DNA of 64,000 bases from Flavobacteriales bacterium. GTDB lineage: Bacteria > Bacteroidota > Bacteroidia > JACJYZ01. The stretch lies in contig JACJYZ010000002.1 of NCBI GenBank assembly GCA_020635855.1, positions 1,550,001 through 1,614,000 of the forward strand, in the 5' to 3' direction. Shown one piece after another: positions 1 through 8,426 of the stretch; positions within the stretch are counted from its first letter, which is position 1; each line of letters begins with the position of its first letter. A program made the position numbers and the translations under genes. A model generated the notes under the pieces. The model saw only the letters and a list, made by a program, of their open reading frames with translations, was not told the origin of the DNA and ran no database searches.

Positions 1-2
1 GC

Positions 3-1139
3 TTGAGTACCACGCCAACCGTGGAAATGGCCGTGCCCTGGGAAGGTGCGGATGCCGGTATCATTCTCACTGCAAGCCACAATCCCATTCAATGGAATGC
101 CCTCAAGTTGCTCAATGATAAAGGTGAGTTCATCTCCGCCGAAGAAGGCAGCCTGGTATTGGAAAAGGCAAGGGACGGGGCATTCAGTTTTGCGGAAGTG
201 GAGCAACTGGGTTCATACGTTGAAAGAACGGATGCCATCGCCAAACACATTGAAGCCATTCTGGCCCTGCCATTGGTGGATAAGAAAGCCATTGCTTCCC
301 GCAATTTTACGGTAGCTGTGGATGCGGTGAACAGCACAGGTGGACTTGCAGTGCCTGCCTTGCTTGAAGCCCTCGGCGTGAAGAAAATTGAAAAACTATA
401 CTGCGACCCCACGGGTCGTTTTCCCCATAACCCGGAACCTTTGCCGGAACACCTCGTGGATATTTCCGCAACTGTGAAAGACAAAGGCTGCGACCTGGGT
501 ATCGTGGTGGATCCGGATGTAGACCGCCTGGCGCTGGTTTGTGAAGACGGATCCATGTTCGGTGAAGAATACACCCTGGTGGCCGTATCCGATTATGTGT
601 TGCAAAACCAACAGGGAAATACCGTTTCCAACATGAGTTCCACCAGGGCCCTGAGGGATGTGACGGAAACGCATGGTGGAAAGTATTTCAGTTCTGCCGT
701 GGGTGAGGTGAACGTGGTGAAGATGATGAAAGAGAAAAACGCCCTCATCGGAGGAGAAGGAAACGGTGGCGTGATTTATCCCGAGCTGCATTACGGCCGT
801 GATGCCCTTGCCGGCATTGCACTGTTTCTTTCTCATCTTGCCAAATCAGGTAAGTCGTGCAAAGAACTGCGCCAAAGCTATCCCGAATACTTCATCTCCA
901 AAAACAAGATCGAACTGGATCCTTCGGTGGACGTGGACAAGTGGTTGAGCCGTGTTACGGAAATCTACAAAGAGCAACAGCTGAACCTGATCGATGGGGT
1001 GAAGATTGAGTTTGAGAAAGAATGGGTGCACCTGCGCCGTTCCAACACTGAACCCATCGTACGCGTGTATGCCGAAGGTGCTACAGCAGAAAGGGCAGAC
1101 GCGCTTGCCAAAGAAGTTATGAATAAGATCACATCCTGA
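3..1139 (+). CDS. glmM: Phosphoglucosamine mutase / phosphomannomutase family, 5'-truncated by the window edge
   Basis: Alpha-D-phosphohexomutase that interconverts 6-phospho and 1-phospho sugars, in Bacteroidota usually glucosamine-phosphate for peptidoglycan and LPS precursors. Visible motifs: the phosphoserine loop TASHNP about 23 residues in, the metal-binding loop DPDVDR, the sugar-binding loop GEGNGG, and the C-terminal phosphate-binding RRSNTEP. Family members are about 450-460 residues. Only about 378 are here, and the catalytic loop lies too close to the left edge, so roughly 80 N-terminal residues lie outside. The TTG at position 3 is therefore not a real start. It ends 7 bases before the cysteine desulfurase gene, probably in the same transcript. 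GlmM versus ManB specificity cannot be settled from motifs. Confidence 0.85.
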   Translation: MSTTPTVEMAVPWEGADAGIILTASHNPIQWNALKLLNDKGEFISAEEGSLVLEKARDGAFSFAEVEQLGSYVERTDAIAKHIEAILALPLVDKKAIASRNFTVAVDAVNSTGGLAVPALLEALGVKKIEKLYCDPTGRFPHNPEPLPEHLVDISATVKDKGCDLGIVVDPDVDRLALVCEDGSMFGEEYTLVAVSDYVLQNQQGNTVSNMSSTRALRDVTETHGGKYFSSAVGEVNVVKMMKEKNALIGGEGNGGVIYPELHYGRDALAGIALFLSHLAKSGKSCKELRQSYPEYFISKNKIELDPSVDVDKWLSRVTEIYKEQQLNLIDGVKIEFEKEWVHLRRSNTEPIVRVYAEGATAERADALAKEVMNKITS

Positions 1140-1146
1140 TCGGGGC

Positions 1147-2277
1147 ATGGCCCAGTCCAGGATTTATCTAGACAATGCCGCCACCACACCGCTGGACCTC
1201 GCGGTGCTGGAGGTGATGATGCCGTTCCTGACCACCTACTACGGCAATCCGTCTTCCATACATTTCGCCGGCAGGGAAGCACGGGCCGCCATCGAGCGTG
1301 CCAGGAAAAGCATGGCTGCATTGCTGCATGTGTCTCCATCCGAAATTTACTTTACTTCAGGAGGAACGGAAAGCGATAACATGGCGCTGCGCATGGCTGT
1401 GGCAGGAATGGGGGTGAAGAAGCTCATTACCTCGTCCGTGGAGCATCATGCCGTGCTGCATACCGCCTTGGATCTTGCGACCGAAGGAAAAGTGATATTG
1501 GAAAAACTACCCATAGATGCACACGGAAGGCCCATGTGGGAAGATCTGACTGAAAGGGAATATCCGGAAAAGACACTGGTAAGCCTGATGCACGCCAACA
1601 ACGAACTGGGCACCATGCTTCCCCTGAAGAAACTGGCACCTGTACTGAAAGAGAAAGGTGTGATCTTCCATTCCGACATGGTGCAAACCATTGCACATCT
1701 CGACCTGAACCTAACCGAACTGGAGGTGGGCATGGCCTCTGCATCTGCACACAAATTCCATGGACCGAAAGGTGTGGGTTTCCTGTATGTTCACCCGGAC
1801 CTGCCCATGCATGCCATGGTTACCGGCGGCGCCCAGGAGCGTAATTTCCGTGCAGGAACGGAAAACGTGGCGGGCATCGTGGGCATGGCGTGCGCACTCG
1901 AGATCGCCTGTGCGAACATGCAGGCAGACCGCAAACACATCGAAGGATTAAAGGCTGCTTTGCGTAAGGGCATCCTGGAAGCATTTCCTGAAGCAACTAT
2001 CAACGGCGACGACAGTGAAAAGGCGCTGTATACCATACTGAACGTTTCATTTCCCCCCAGTGATAAAATGGAGATGTTGTTGTTTGGATTGGATATCGAA
2101 GGGCTCGCCGTTTCCGGTGGCAGTGCCTGTACCTCCGGAAGCCTCAAGGGGTCTCATGTGCTGGAAGCACTGGATGTAGCTGCCGACCGGCCTTCCATCC
2201 GGTTTTCATTCAGCAGGATGAATACGGAAGAGGATGTGCTTCGTACGTTGGATATTCTCCGGCGCGTGTTAGTCTGA
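1147..2277 (+). CDS. Cysteine desulfurase (NifS/IscS family)
   Basis: PLP enzyme that takes sulfur from cysteine as a persulfide for Fe-S cluster and thio-cofactor assembly. 376 residues, the usual length. Motifs: N-terminal YLDNAATTP, SGGTESDN for PLP phosphate binding, HH at residues 100-101, the PLP lysine in SAHKFHGPKG (K203), RAGTEN, and the catalytic cysteine in SGGSACTSGS (C328). The tight SGG-SAC-TSG loop resembles the NifS/IscS group I type. The ATG lies 7 bases after the upstream mutase stop. The last 9 bases overlap the convergent outer-membrane protein gene. No iscU or suf genes are nearby. Confidence 0.93.
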   Translation: MAQSRIYLDNAATTPLDLAVLEVMMPFLTTYYGNPSSIHFAGREARAAIERARKSMAALLHVSPSEIYFTSGGTESDNMALRMAVAGMGVKKLITSSVEHHAVLHTALDLATEGKVILEKLPIDAHGRPMWEDLTEREYPEKTLVSLMHANNELGTMLPLKKLAPVLKEKGVIFHSDMVQTIAHLDLNLTELEVGMASASAHKFHGPKGVGFLYVHPDLPMHAMVTGGAQERNFRAGTENVAGIVGMACALEIACANMQADRKHIEGLKAALRKGILEAFPEATINGDDSEKALYTILNVSFPPSDKMEMLLFGLDIEGLAVSGGSACTSGSLKGSHVLEALDVAADRPSIRFSFSRMNTEEDVLRTLDILRRVLV

Positions 2278-2850
2278 ATGTTTGAACGCCTGCCGGGTAA
2301 GATGAAAACCGAGTCCGGCTGCCCCCCTGATTTCGTACAAACCTATTTTCTGCGGTGCGTCCCCGAGGTATTCACCACCCACCCATCGTACGTTTGCGAA
2401 AAAGTGAAAGTACTTGCTGAAATAGTAGGATGCGCCGATACCTGCGGTTTGCAACGGTGATACCGCGTTTCGATGGGCGAACCCATTGACGACGGGTTGC
2501 ATGCGGCTGAACCCGGTTTGCAGCACCAGGTAGGGATCCAGGTGATGGTCATCCCCCAAAGGGTGCCAGGCCATGCCGAAGAAAATGTCTTCCCGATGTT
2601 TGAGGTGGTAACTGAACGCGAGGTCATCTTTCATGCCCGCCAGATAACTGCCTTCACCGCGCAGGGAAAGGTGAGGTTGCGGAAAATATTCCAGCTCACC
2701 CGTGAGATAGGAATACGTTTCGTTACGCACAAGTGACCAGCACGGACTGAAAGTTGCCGTAGCGCGAATATAGGGTCCGTCATTCGTTTGTGACCATGCG
2801 ACAGCGGGCATTAAGAGGAGAAGACCGATGTTTCGGAAAAACCTTACCAT
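2269..2850 (-). CDS. Outer-membrane beta-barrel protein, function unknown
   Basis: 193 residues with an N-terminal signal peptide (MVRFFRNIGLLLLMPAVAWSQ, cleavage after the serine or glutamine). The rest is amphipathic alternating strands rich in aromatic residues and ends in a C-terminal strand with phenylalanine near the end, typical of a small outer-membrane barrel. It overlaps the preceding barrel gene by 7 bases (2844-2850) and converges with the cysteine desulfurase. With the gene at 2844-3470 and the aminotransferase it forms a three-gene minus-strand operon. No enzymatic motif recognised. Confidence 0.7.
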   Translation of the reverse strand: MVRFFRNIGLLLLMPAVAWSQTNDGPYIRATATFSPCWSLVRNETYSYLTGELEYFPQPHLSLRGEGSYLAGMKDDLAFSYHLKHREDIFFGMAWHPLGDDHHLDPYLVLQTGFSRMQPVVNGFAHRNAVSPLQTAGIGASYYFSKYFHFFANVRWVGGEYLGDAPQKIGLYEIRGAAGLGFHLTRQAFKHSD

Positions 2851-3470
2851 AGCCCAATCAGGTCATAGCTTGCGCTCAGTGTCACCAACAGGTGCCCTTC
2901 GAAGCCGGGTTCCTTTTCACGGGTGAGAATGAATACCTGGTTGGATTCATGGGCGGTGATCTCGTCGCCCAGGTGCAGCATGTATTGTGCGGAAAGCGAA
3001 ACATCCAGCCTGGAAACGGGCAGGTAATGTACGCCGGCACCACCTTGCACGGCAGCGCTCCAACGGCTCATGCGGATGCCATCCTTGCCGGATTTTGCCA
3101 CACGGGTGTAGTCGAAACAGTGTCCGGCCAGTACATAGGGTTGGAATTTTTGCAGCGGAGGGGTGGGATAAAACAACACCGACCATCCGATGTGGTAATC
3201 GGTGCGGTACGCAATGTCATCCAGGTTGGTGGAGATCAGGTCGGCGAACCACTCGGTATTTACTCTTTCTGCAAGCCGCAACCGCAGCTGTCCGCCCGCA
3301 CCGCGTCCGATGTTTTGCCCGTCATCACCGAACAGGCTGACCGTGGTTCGTGTACCGATCCATAGTCTGCCCGCTTTTGTTTGCAGGCTGTCCTGAGCCA
3401 AGCAGGGATTGGATAACGTCAGGCATATAAAGATGAAGAAGGGGATTAAAGCCGTATATAAATATCTCAT
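2844..3470 (-). CDS. Outer-membrane beta-barrel protein, function unknown
   Basis: 208 residues with a clear signal peptide (MRYLYTALIPFFIFICLTLS, cleavage near CLAQ). The mature part shows alternating hydrophobic/polar strands with glycine turns, as in small OmpA-like or OmpW-like barrels. The ATG overlaps the aminotransferase stop by 4 bases (ATGA), so the two are translationally coupled. The next barrel gene overlaps it by 7 bases. The two barrels are of similar size and may be distant paralogues or partners. Function not recognised. Confidence 0.7.
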   Translation of the reverse strand: MRYLYTALIPFFIFICLTLSNPCLAQDSLQTKAGRLWIGTRTTVSLFGDDGQNIGRGAGGQLRLRLAERVNTEWFADLISTNLDDIAYRTDYHIGWSVLFYPTPPLQKFQPYVLAGHCFDYTRVAKSGKDGIRMSRWSAAVQGGAGVHYLPVSRLDVSLSAQYMLHLGDEITAHESNQVFILTREKEPGFEGHLLVTLSASYDLIGLW

Positions 3471-4633
3471 GATGTTTCTATGGCTTGCAAGAGCACGTCA
3501 CATGCCTTGCGGATTTCATTTTCGGTGATCACCAGTGGCGGGGCGATGCGGATGGCCGTATCACAAAACAGGAACCAGTCGGTGATGACACCACCGGCGA
3601 TGGCGGCATCACATACCCTTTCCCGGAACGAGGCATCACCCAGTTCAACGGCAAGCATCAATCCTTTCCCGCGGATTTCCCTGATCTTGGAATGTTGCAG
3701 ATATGCCCGGAACAATTGTTCTTTCTGTTCAACAGCCTGCATCAGGTTTTCGGTCATCAATGCATTCAGATGCGCCAGTCCGGCCGCACAACTCAGCGGA
3801 TGTCCACCGAAGGTTGAGATGTGGCCGAGGGCCGGGTTGTGGCTCAGTACATTCATGATTTCATGTGAAGCGATGAAGGCACCCAGTGGCATGCCGCCAC
3901 CCAATGCTTTGGAAAGAACCAGGATGTCGGGTATGATGTTGTAGGGTTCGAAGGCGAACAGGGTGCCGGTACGGCCCATGGCGGTTTGCGACTCGTCAAA
4001 AATGAGCAGTGTTCCGGTTTCAGTGCAGCGGTTTCGCAGGGCTTGAAGGAAGTCGGGCTCAGCGGTGACTACACCGGCTTCACCCTGGATGACTTCAATG
4101 ATGACCGCAGCCGTTTGGCGGTTGATCAGCTGAATGGATAGCGGTTCGTTGAACACCAGGTGGTGTACCTCCGGCAGGAGTGGACCGTAGCCTTGCTTGA
4201 GTTGGTCGTTGCCGGTTACGCTCAGTGCACCATGGGTACTCCCGTGGTAGGCGTTCTGGAAGGCCAGGATGGAAGTGCGGCCGGTGTACTTCTTTGCGAG
4301 TTTCAATGCGCCTTCAACGGCCTCGCTACCCGAGTTGGTGGGGTAGATGCATTGCAAAGTAGGTGGCAGATGGGATGCCAGTTGCTGTGCGAAAGCTGTT
4401 TGGTTTTTAAGCACATATTCGCCATATACCATGGCGTGGAGATAATCACCGGCCTGAGAACGTATGGCTTCGGTGATGGCGGGGTGGCGGTGCCCCAGGT
4501 TGCTAACGGCGATGCCGCTGATCAGGTCGATGTAGGACCTGCCGCTTGCATCGGTGAGATACACACCGTTGGCTTCCCGGATGTCGAGTCCGATGGGTTT
4601 GGGACTGGTAGCTGCCAGTGGGGAATGGGTCAT
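3467..4633 (-). CDS. Class III PLP aminotransferase (acetylornithine/ornithine aminotransferase-like)
   Basis: Subgroup II fold-type I aminotransferase, 388 residues. Motifs: TNSGSEAVEGALKLA for PLP phosphate binding, FDESQ with Asp213 for the PLP ring nitrogen, and the Schiff-base lysine in LSKALGGGMPLG (K242). Family members transfer an omega-amino group from acetylornithine, ornithine, GABA or similar amines to 2-oxoglutarate. The consensus DEVQ is DESQ here, and no arginine genes are adjacent, so the substrate stays open. It is the first gene of an overlapping operon with two outer-membrane barrels. Confidence 0.85.
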   Translation of the reverse strand: MTHSPLAATSPKPIGLDIREANGVYLTDASGRSYIDLISGIAVSNLGHRHPAITEAIRSQAGDYLHAMVYGEYVLKNQTAFAQQLASHLPPTLQCIYPTNSGSEAVEGALKLAKKYTGRTSILAFQNAYHGSTHGALSVTGNDQLKQGYGPLLPEVHHLVFNEPLSIQLINRQTAAVIIEVIQGEAGVVTAEPDFLQALRNRCTETGTLLIFDESQTAMGRTGTLFAFEPYNIIPDILVLSKALGGGMPLGAFIASHEIMNVLSHNPALGHISTFGGHPLSCAAGLAHLNALMTENLMQAVEQKEQLFRAYLQHSKIREIRGKGLMLAVELGDASFRERVCDAAIAGGVITDWFLFCDTAIRIAPPLVITENEIRKACDVLLQAIETS

Positions 4634-4701
4634 TGCCTCAAAACCTCAAAGGTATGAAATGGGGTTAAATGACCTGTTGCCTTGCACCGGCAAGGAGCAG
4701 G

Positions 4702-6039
4702 TTACAGCAATTCGTTGGCGAGGTTCGCCAGTTCGGAACGTTCGCCTTTTTCGAGGGTGATGTGCGCAAAAAGCTTGTTGCCCTTGAGCCGGTCGATCAG
4801 GTACGAGAGTCCGTTGCTTTGTTCATCCAGGTAAGGTGTGTCAATCTGGAACACATCCCCGGTGAAGATGATTTTGGTGTTGTCTCCGGCGCGAGTGATG
4901 ATGGTTTTTACTTCGTGCGGAGTGAGGTTCTGTGACTCGTCTACGATGAAGATGGAATCGCTGAGACTTCTTCCGCGGATGTAGGCCAGGGGTGCGATCA
5001 CGATCTTCTCTTCCTTCTGCATCTGGTCGATCATCTTGCTGCGCTTTTCATTTTCACCGAACTGGTTCTTGATGAACTTGAGGTTGTCCCAAAGCGGCTC
5101 CATGTAGGGGTTGATCTTGTCGTGTACATCGCCGGGCAGGTAGCCGATGTCTTTGTTGCTCAAAGGAACAATGGGGCGGGCCAGGATGATTTGGTTGTAG
5201 CGGCTTTTTTGTTCGAGGCATCCGGCAAGGGCAAGGAGGGTTTTTCCGGTACCGGCCACACCTTGGATGGTTACCAGTTTGATCTCCGGGTTCATGATGG
5301 CGTGCATGGCGAATGTTTGTTCTGCATTGCGCGGTTTGATCCCGTAGGTGTATTGTTTTTCTACTTTCTTGATGGTATTGTCGTAGGCACTGTAGAAAGC
5401 CAGGGAAGATGCCTTCCCGTTTTTGAGGATAAAGAAGTGGTTATTGACTTTCTTGTCGCCGAGGATGTCGGTGTCCTGTAATTCCCCGTCTTTATATAGC
5501 TTCATGATTACATCTGTTTCGATGTCTTCGATGACAGCTCTTCCGGAATACAGGTTCTTGATGTCTTTGATTTTACCCGTTTCATAATCTTCCGCCGTCA
5601 GGTTGAGTGCCTTGGCTTTGAGGCGGAGGTTAATGTCTTTGGTGACGAGGATGACCGGTGTGTTTTTGTTTTCCGCAGCGGTTTGCAGGGCTGCGTTGAG
5701 GATTTTGTGATCAGGTTTCTTCTGGTCGAATACCATGTTGGCGTCGATCCCCGGACCGCTTTCATTCATGATGATCTTGACCTTTCCCTTGTTTTTGCCA
5801 TCGATGGGGATCCATTCCTGCAATGAATAGTTCACCGAAATGCGGTCGATGATGCGAATGAACTCCCTTGCCTCATAATTTTTCGGACTGTTGCCTTTTT
5901 TGAAGTTGTCAAGTTCTTCCAGCACCGTAATGGGAATGGCGATATCGTTTTCTTCAAAGTGGAAGATGGCATCGTGATCGTGGAGGATGACGGAAGTGTC
6001 GAGGATGTAGATCTTCTTGTTTTTCTTGCGGGCACTCAT
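4702..6039 (-). CDS. PIN-PhoH fusion ATPase (PhoH2-like)
   Basis: 445 residues in two parts. An N-terminal PIN ribonuclease domain (about 10-150) has the acidic residues in YILDTSV (D14), the EELD segment and VTKDINLR (D135). A C-terminal PhoH P-loop ATPase (about 235-440) has Walker A GVAGTGKT (260-267) and Walker B FIVDESQN. PhoH2 proteins are described as RNA helicase/ribonucleases linked to toxin-antitoxin biology and stress, but here there is no small upstream antitoxin gene, as is usual for the long Bacteroidota form. A TATTTTTG -7 element lies about 24-31 bases upstream on the minus strand. Confidence 0.9.
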   Translation of the reverse strand: MSARKKNKKIYILDTSVILHDHDAIFHFEENDIAIPITVLEELDNFKKGNSPKNYEAREFIRIIDRISVNYSLQEWIPIDGKNKGKVKIIMNESGPGIDANMVFDQKKPDHKILNAALQTAAENKNTPVILVTKDINLRLKAKALNLTAEDYETGKIKDIKNLYSGRAVIEDIETDVIMKLYKDGELQDTDILGDKKVNNHFFILKNGKASSLAFYSAYDNTIKKVEKQYTYGIKPRNAEQTFAMHAIMNPEIKLVTIQGVAGTGKTLLALAGCLEQKSRYNQIILARPIVPLSNKDIGYLPGDVHDKINPYMEPLWDNLKFIKNQFGENEKRSKMIDQMQKEEKIVIAPLAYIRGRSLSDSIFIVDESQNLTPHEVKTIITRAGDNTKIIFTGDVFQIDTPYLDEQSNGLSYLIDRLKGNKLFAHITLEKGERSELANLANELL

Positions 6040-6062
6040 AGATTGGTCGGACTAGGTTTTCT

Positions 6063-6070
6063 CAAAAATA
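6063..6070 (-). promoter_or_regulatory. Possible -7 promoter element of the PIN-PhoH gene
   Basis: On the minus strand the bases read TATTTTTG, matching the Bacteroidota -7 consensus TAnnTTTG, 24 bases upstream of the ATG. No TTG sits at the optimal 19-21 base spacing, so this is a weak call from the -7 element alone. Confidence 0.3.
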
Positions 6071-6297
6071 ACTGCAAAATCACGTGTTGAGTCGATGCAT
6101 TTGAAAAGAAATCAACGACTGCATTTTGAAAAATTATGCCCGGAATAGGGGTGATTGTTCATAAGTTGAATCCGCTGCTTGTGGAAAAGTAGGACGATCG
6201 CCTACCGGATCGGCTGTGAAGTAAGGTTGGCGGAAGGGGATAAAGGTTATGAACAAATGTTTATAACCCGTGTTGGCAACCTGTGTGCATTTGTTCC

Positions 6298-6328
6298 TTG
6301 ACGAATGCTTCCCGGTGTGCTAGATTTG
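6298..6328 (+). promoter_or_regulatory. Promoter of the 6.3 kb non-coding RNA
   Basis: TTG at 6298-6300, a 20-base spacer and TAGATTTG at 6321-6328, an exact match to the Bacteroidota primary sigma pattern TTG-N19-21-TAnnTTTG. Transcription would begin around 6334. No convincing coding start lies downstream before the terminator. Confidence 0.7.
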
Positions 6329-6333
6329 AACCA

Positions 6334-6542
6334 TCAGGCGTTCACACCAACGTTTTGTTCTTGACGGAAGCAGGATGTTGGAATATGCACCTGGCCTGTT
6401 GGTTTCTGAAAGGACCGGGGCGCACCCCCGGGCTGAAATCCTTAAAAGGGCAAAAAGGACCCAACCGGCAACAATTGTTACTAGACAGTTGTTATCGCCA
6501 TAAGGCTCAGGAGCCCTCATTTTAATGGGGGCTCTTTTTTTT
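6334..6542 (+). ncRNA. Candidate structured small RNA (about 205 nt)
   Basis: A stand-alone transcription unit bounded by a consensus promoter (6298-6328) and an intrinsic terminator (6512-6542). Internal complementarity supports folding: CCGGGG at 6415-6420 pairs with CCCCGG at 6426-6431; AAGGA at 6410-6414 with TCCTT at 6439-6443; GTTGGTTTC at 6398-6406 with GGACCCAAC at 6457-6465 (8 of 9 pairs); CCAAC at 6347-6351 with GTTGG at 6377-6381; and GGCG at 6338-6341 with CGCC at 6497-6500. The size and long irregular hairpin would suit a 6S-type RNA, but no diagnostic 6S, SRP, RNase P or tmRNA sequence was recognised, so the family is left open. Confidence 0.5.
6512..6542 (+). terminator. Intrinsic terminator of the 6.3 kb RNA
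   Basis: Nine-base stem GAGCCCTCA (6512-6520) with TGGGGGCTC (6527-6535), one G-T wobble, loop TTTTAA, followed by seven T (6536-6542). The T run exists only on the plus strand, so it does not serve the minus-strand regulator whose stop codon begins at the end of the T tract. Confidence 0.8.
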
Positions 6543-7218
6543 ATGTAAGGAAGTTGCCCTGGAAGGCAGCCCGGATCAGGCCTGCGGTATTACGTACATT
6601 GAACTTCTCCAGTAGCCGCTGACGATGCATTTCCACCGTCCGCTTGCTGATGCCAAGATGTTTGGCAATTTGCTCATTGGTATATTCTTCCGAGATTTCT
6701 TGAAGCACCATGAGTTCCCGTTTGGTGATGACTTCTCCGGATGGTGTTCGGATGTGCTTCTGGTCGTTGGGCCGGGTTGGATTCTTTTTCCTGTTGATGA
6801 ACTTGAGGGCTATGTCACCTGAAAAATACTTCTTGCCCTGCAAGACACAGTGTACTGCATTGTGAATTTCCTGCTGGTCGGCATTTTTAAGGATGTAAGC
6901 GCTGGCTCCGGCTTCCACCATTTGCATGATGTTGGGTGTATCATCAGACATGGTCAATGCGATGATTGGAATGACACCGCCCTGTTGCTCCCTGATGCGT
7001 CTGCATGTTTCGATACCACCCATACCTTTCATATGGATATCCATAAATACCAGGTTGATCTTAAGGTTGCTGATGAGGCGGATCGCTTCCTCGCCATTGG
7101 ATGCTTCGTGAAACACCACCTCAAACCCGGACATCTGTTTAAGCAAACCGAAGAGACCATCCCTTACCAGTGGATGGTCGTCACACACAAGTACTGTGAG
7201 TAATTTCTTTCTTCCCAT
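6541..7218 (-). CDS. NarL/FixJ-family response regulator
   Basis: 225 residues: N-terminal receiver (about 5-125) with acidic pocket CDDH, phospho-acceptor Asp60 in FMDIHM and a conserved lysine in LKNADQ; C-terminal LuxR-type helix-turn-helix (about 155-220) with EQIAKHLGISKRTVEMHR. It probably binds DNA once phosphorylated. It lies 17 bases downstream of the PAS kinase gene and is the last gene of a STAS-kinase-regulator operon. Confidence 0.92.
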   Translation of the reverse strand: MGRKKLLTVLVCDDHPLVRDGLFGLLKQMSGFEVVFHEASNGEEAIRLISNLKINLVFMDIHMKGMGGIETCRRIREQQGGVIPIIALTMSDDTPNIMQMVEAGASAYILKNADQQEIHNAVHCVLQGKKYFSGDIALKFINRKKNPTRPNDQKHIRTPSGEVITKRELMVLQEISEEYTNEQIAKHLGISKRTVEMHRQRLLEKFNVRNTAGLIRAAFQGNFLT

Positions 7219-7235
7219 GTATTGTTATCTGACCG

Positions 7236-8426
7236 TTATTGGCAAATATCATCCAGTAGGAACGAGATAAACAGGGAGGTACCGCTTCCGGGTTCGCTTT
7301 TCATGATCAATTTGCCGTTGAAGGCTTTGATACGCGACTCCATGTTGGTTAGTCCTCTTCCGCCACTCGTCTTCCTCAGTTTCTCCACATCGAATCCTTT
7401 TCCATTATCGCGAATGCTCAACTTGAGCCGCGTATCGTCACAATTTAATTTCAAAGTGAGGCGTGTTGCCTCGGCATGTTTAATGGAGTTGTTGATAAAT
7501 TCCTGTACAACACGGAACATGAGCAACTCCACAGCTTTTGCTATTCCTTCCGGCATCGGTTCGGTTTGCAAAACAAAGCGCATTTTCTTTTGCTGATTGA
7601 GCCGGTGGAACAATTCTTCGAGCGCACTGCTAAGTCCGTCATAAGCAAGACTTTTTGGCATCAGGTTGAAGCAAATGTTCCTTAGGTTTGAAATGGCGCC
7701 ATCCAGAATTTTACGGGTGGCATCAATCACTTCCCGGTTCTCATCGCTGATGCCATCCGGGCTTTCACTGATGGTGTTTAAGAATAGCTTTAGCCCGGCC
7801 AACTCTTGTCCGAGCGAATCGTGCAGATCCTCTGCTACCCTTTTTTGTTCTTTTTCCTGGGTTTGTATGATGGTTTGTACAATCAGGCGTTCGGTTTGCT
7901 TTTGGTCGGTGATGTCACGCGCCACAAACAAATAACCTTTCGATCTGGCATACCGGTCATATATTTTGGAACATGACAAAAGGATGGGAAGTTCTCCGCG
8001 ACTCGCCTTTCGTATGGTGAGTTCGGTGGTGTACACTTCGTGTTTCTGCAGGTATTCTTTTGCTGTATCAAAAAGTTGATTGGAGGATTCTTCATGGAAC
8101 AAATAGCCAACCGGTTGACCGGTGATCTCAAGGGTGTCATATCCCAGATGACGCTCCACGGCTGCATTTACGTCTTTGATGTCACCATCCTCACTTGCGA
8201 TGATAATGATGTCCGGTAAAGCGTTGTAAATACTGGCCAGATAATCTCGTCCTACGGTGGTAGCTTCAAGTTCTTCTCCCAACATGTTGATGGCTGCGCG
8301 GACCGTTTCTTTTTCACCCTGCTTGTCGCCGACCTCCATTCGTTCAGAATAATCACCCATTGAATATGCCATGACAACACGTTGGATGTCTTTGAATTCC
8401 TTTTGGGTAATGGTAAGTGGGGTCAT
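7236..8426 (-). CDS. PAS-domain sensor histidine kinase (HisKA_3, NarX/DegS type)
   Basis: 396 residues with no membrane segment, so a cytoplasmic sensor. A helical N-terminus is followed by a PAS domain (about 60-175), then a HisKA_3 dimerisation domain with phospho-acceptor His202 in AEDLHDSLGQELAGLK, and a HATPase_c domain with N box EFINNSIKHA and G boxes DNGKGFD and GGRGL. Kinases of this class phosphorylate NarL-type regulators, and one follows 17 bases downstream. Its start overlaps the stop of the STAS-like gene (ATGA, 8423-8426), so the three are translationally linked. The signal it senses is unknown. Confidence 0.92.
   Translation of the reverse strand: MTPLTITQKEFKDIQRVVMAYSMGDYSERMEVGDKQGEKETVRAAINMLGEELEATTVGRDYLASIYNALPDIIIIASEDGDIKDVNAAVERHLGYDTLEITGQPVGYLFHEESSNQLFDTAKEYLQKHEVYTTELTIRKASRGELPILLSCSKIYDRYARSKGYLFVARDITDQKQTERLIVQTIIQTQEKEQKRVAEDLHDSLGQELAGLKLFLNTISESPDGISDENREVIDATRKILDGAISNLRNICFNLMPKSLAYDGLSSALEELFHRLNQQKKMRFVLQTEPMPEGIAKAVELLMFRVVQEFINNSIKHAEATRLTLKLNCDDTRLKLSIRDNGKGFDVEKLRKTSGGRGLTNMESRIKAFNGKLIMKSEPGSGTSLFISFLLDDICQ

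Noticed and set aside
6361..6381. GGAAGCAG in the 6.3 kb RNA resembling the SRP RNA loop
   Set aside because: The flanking conserved pairs (GTCAGG before and GCAGCC after the GGAA tetraloop) are absent, so it is not called SRP RNA.
6283..6525. 80-residue reading frame across the small-RNA region
   Set aside because: It starts upstream of the mapped promoter box, has a low-complexity and Cys/Lys-scattered composition, no recognisable domain, and overlaps a consensus promoter and terminator that describe a non-coding RNA better.
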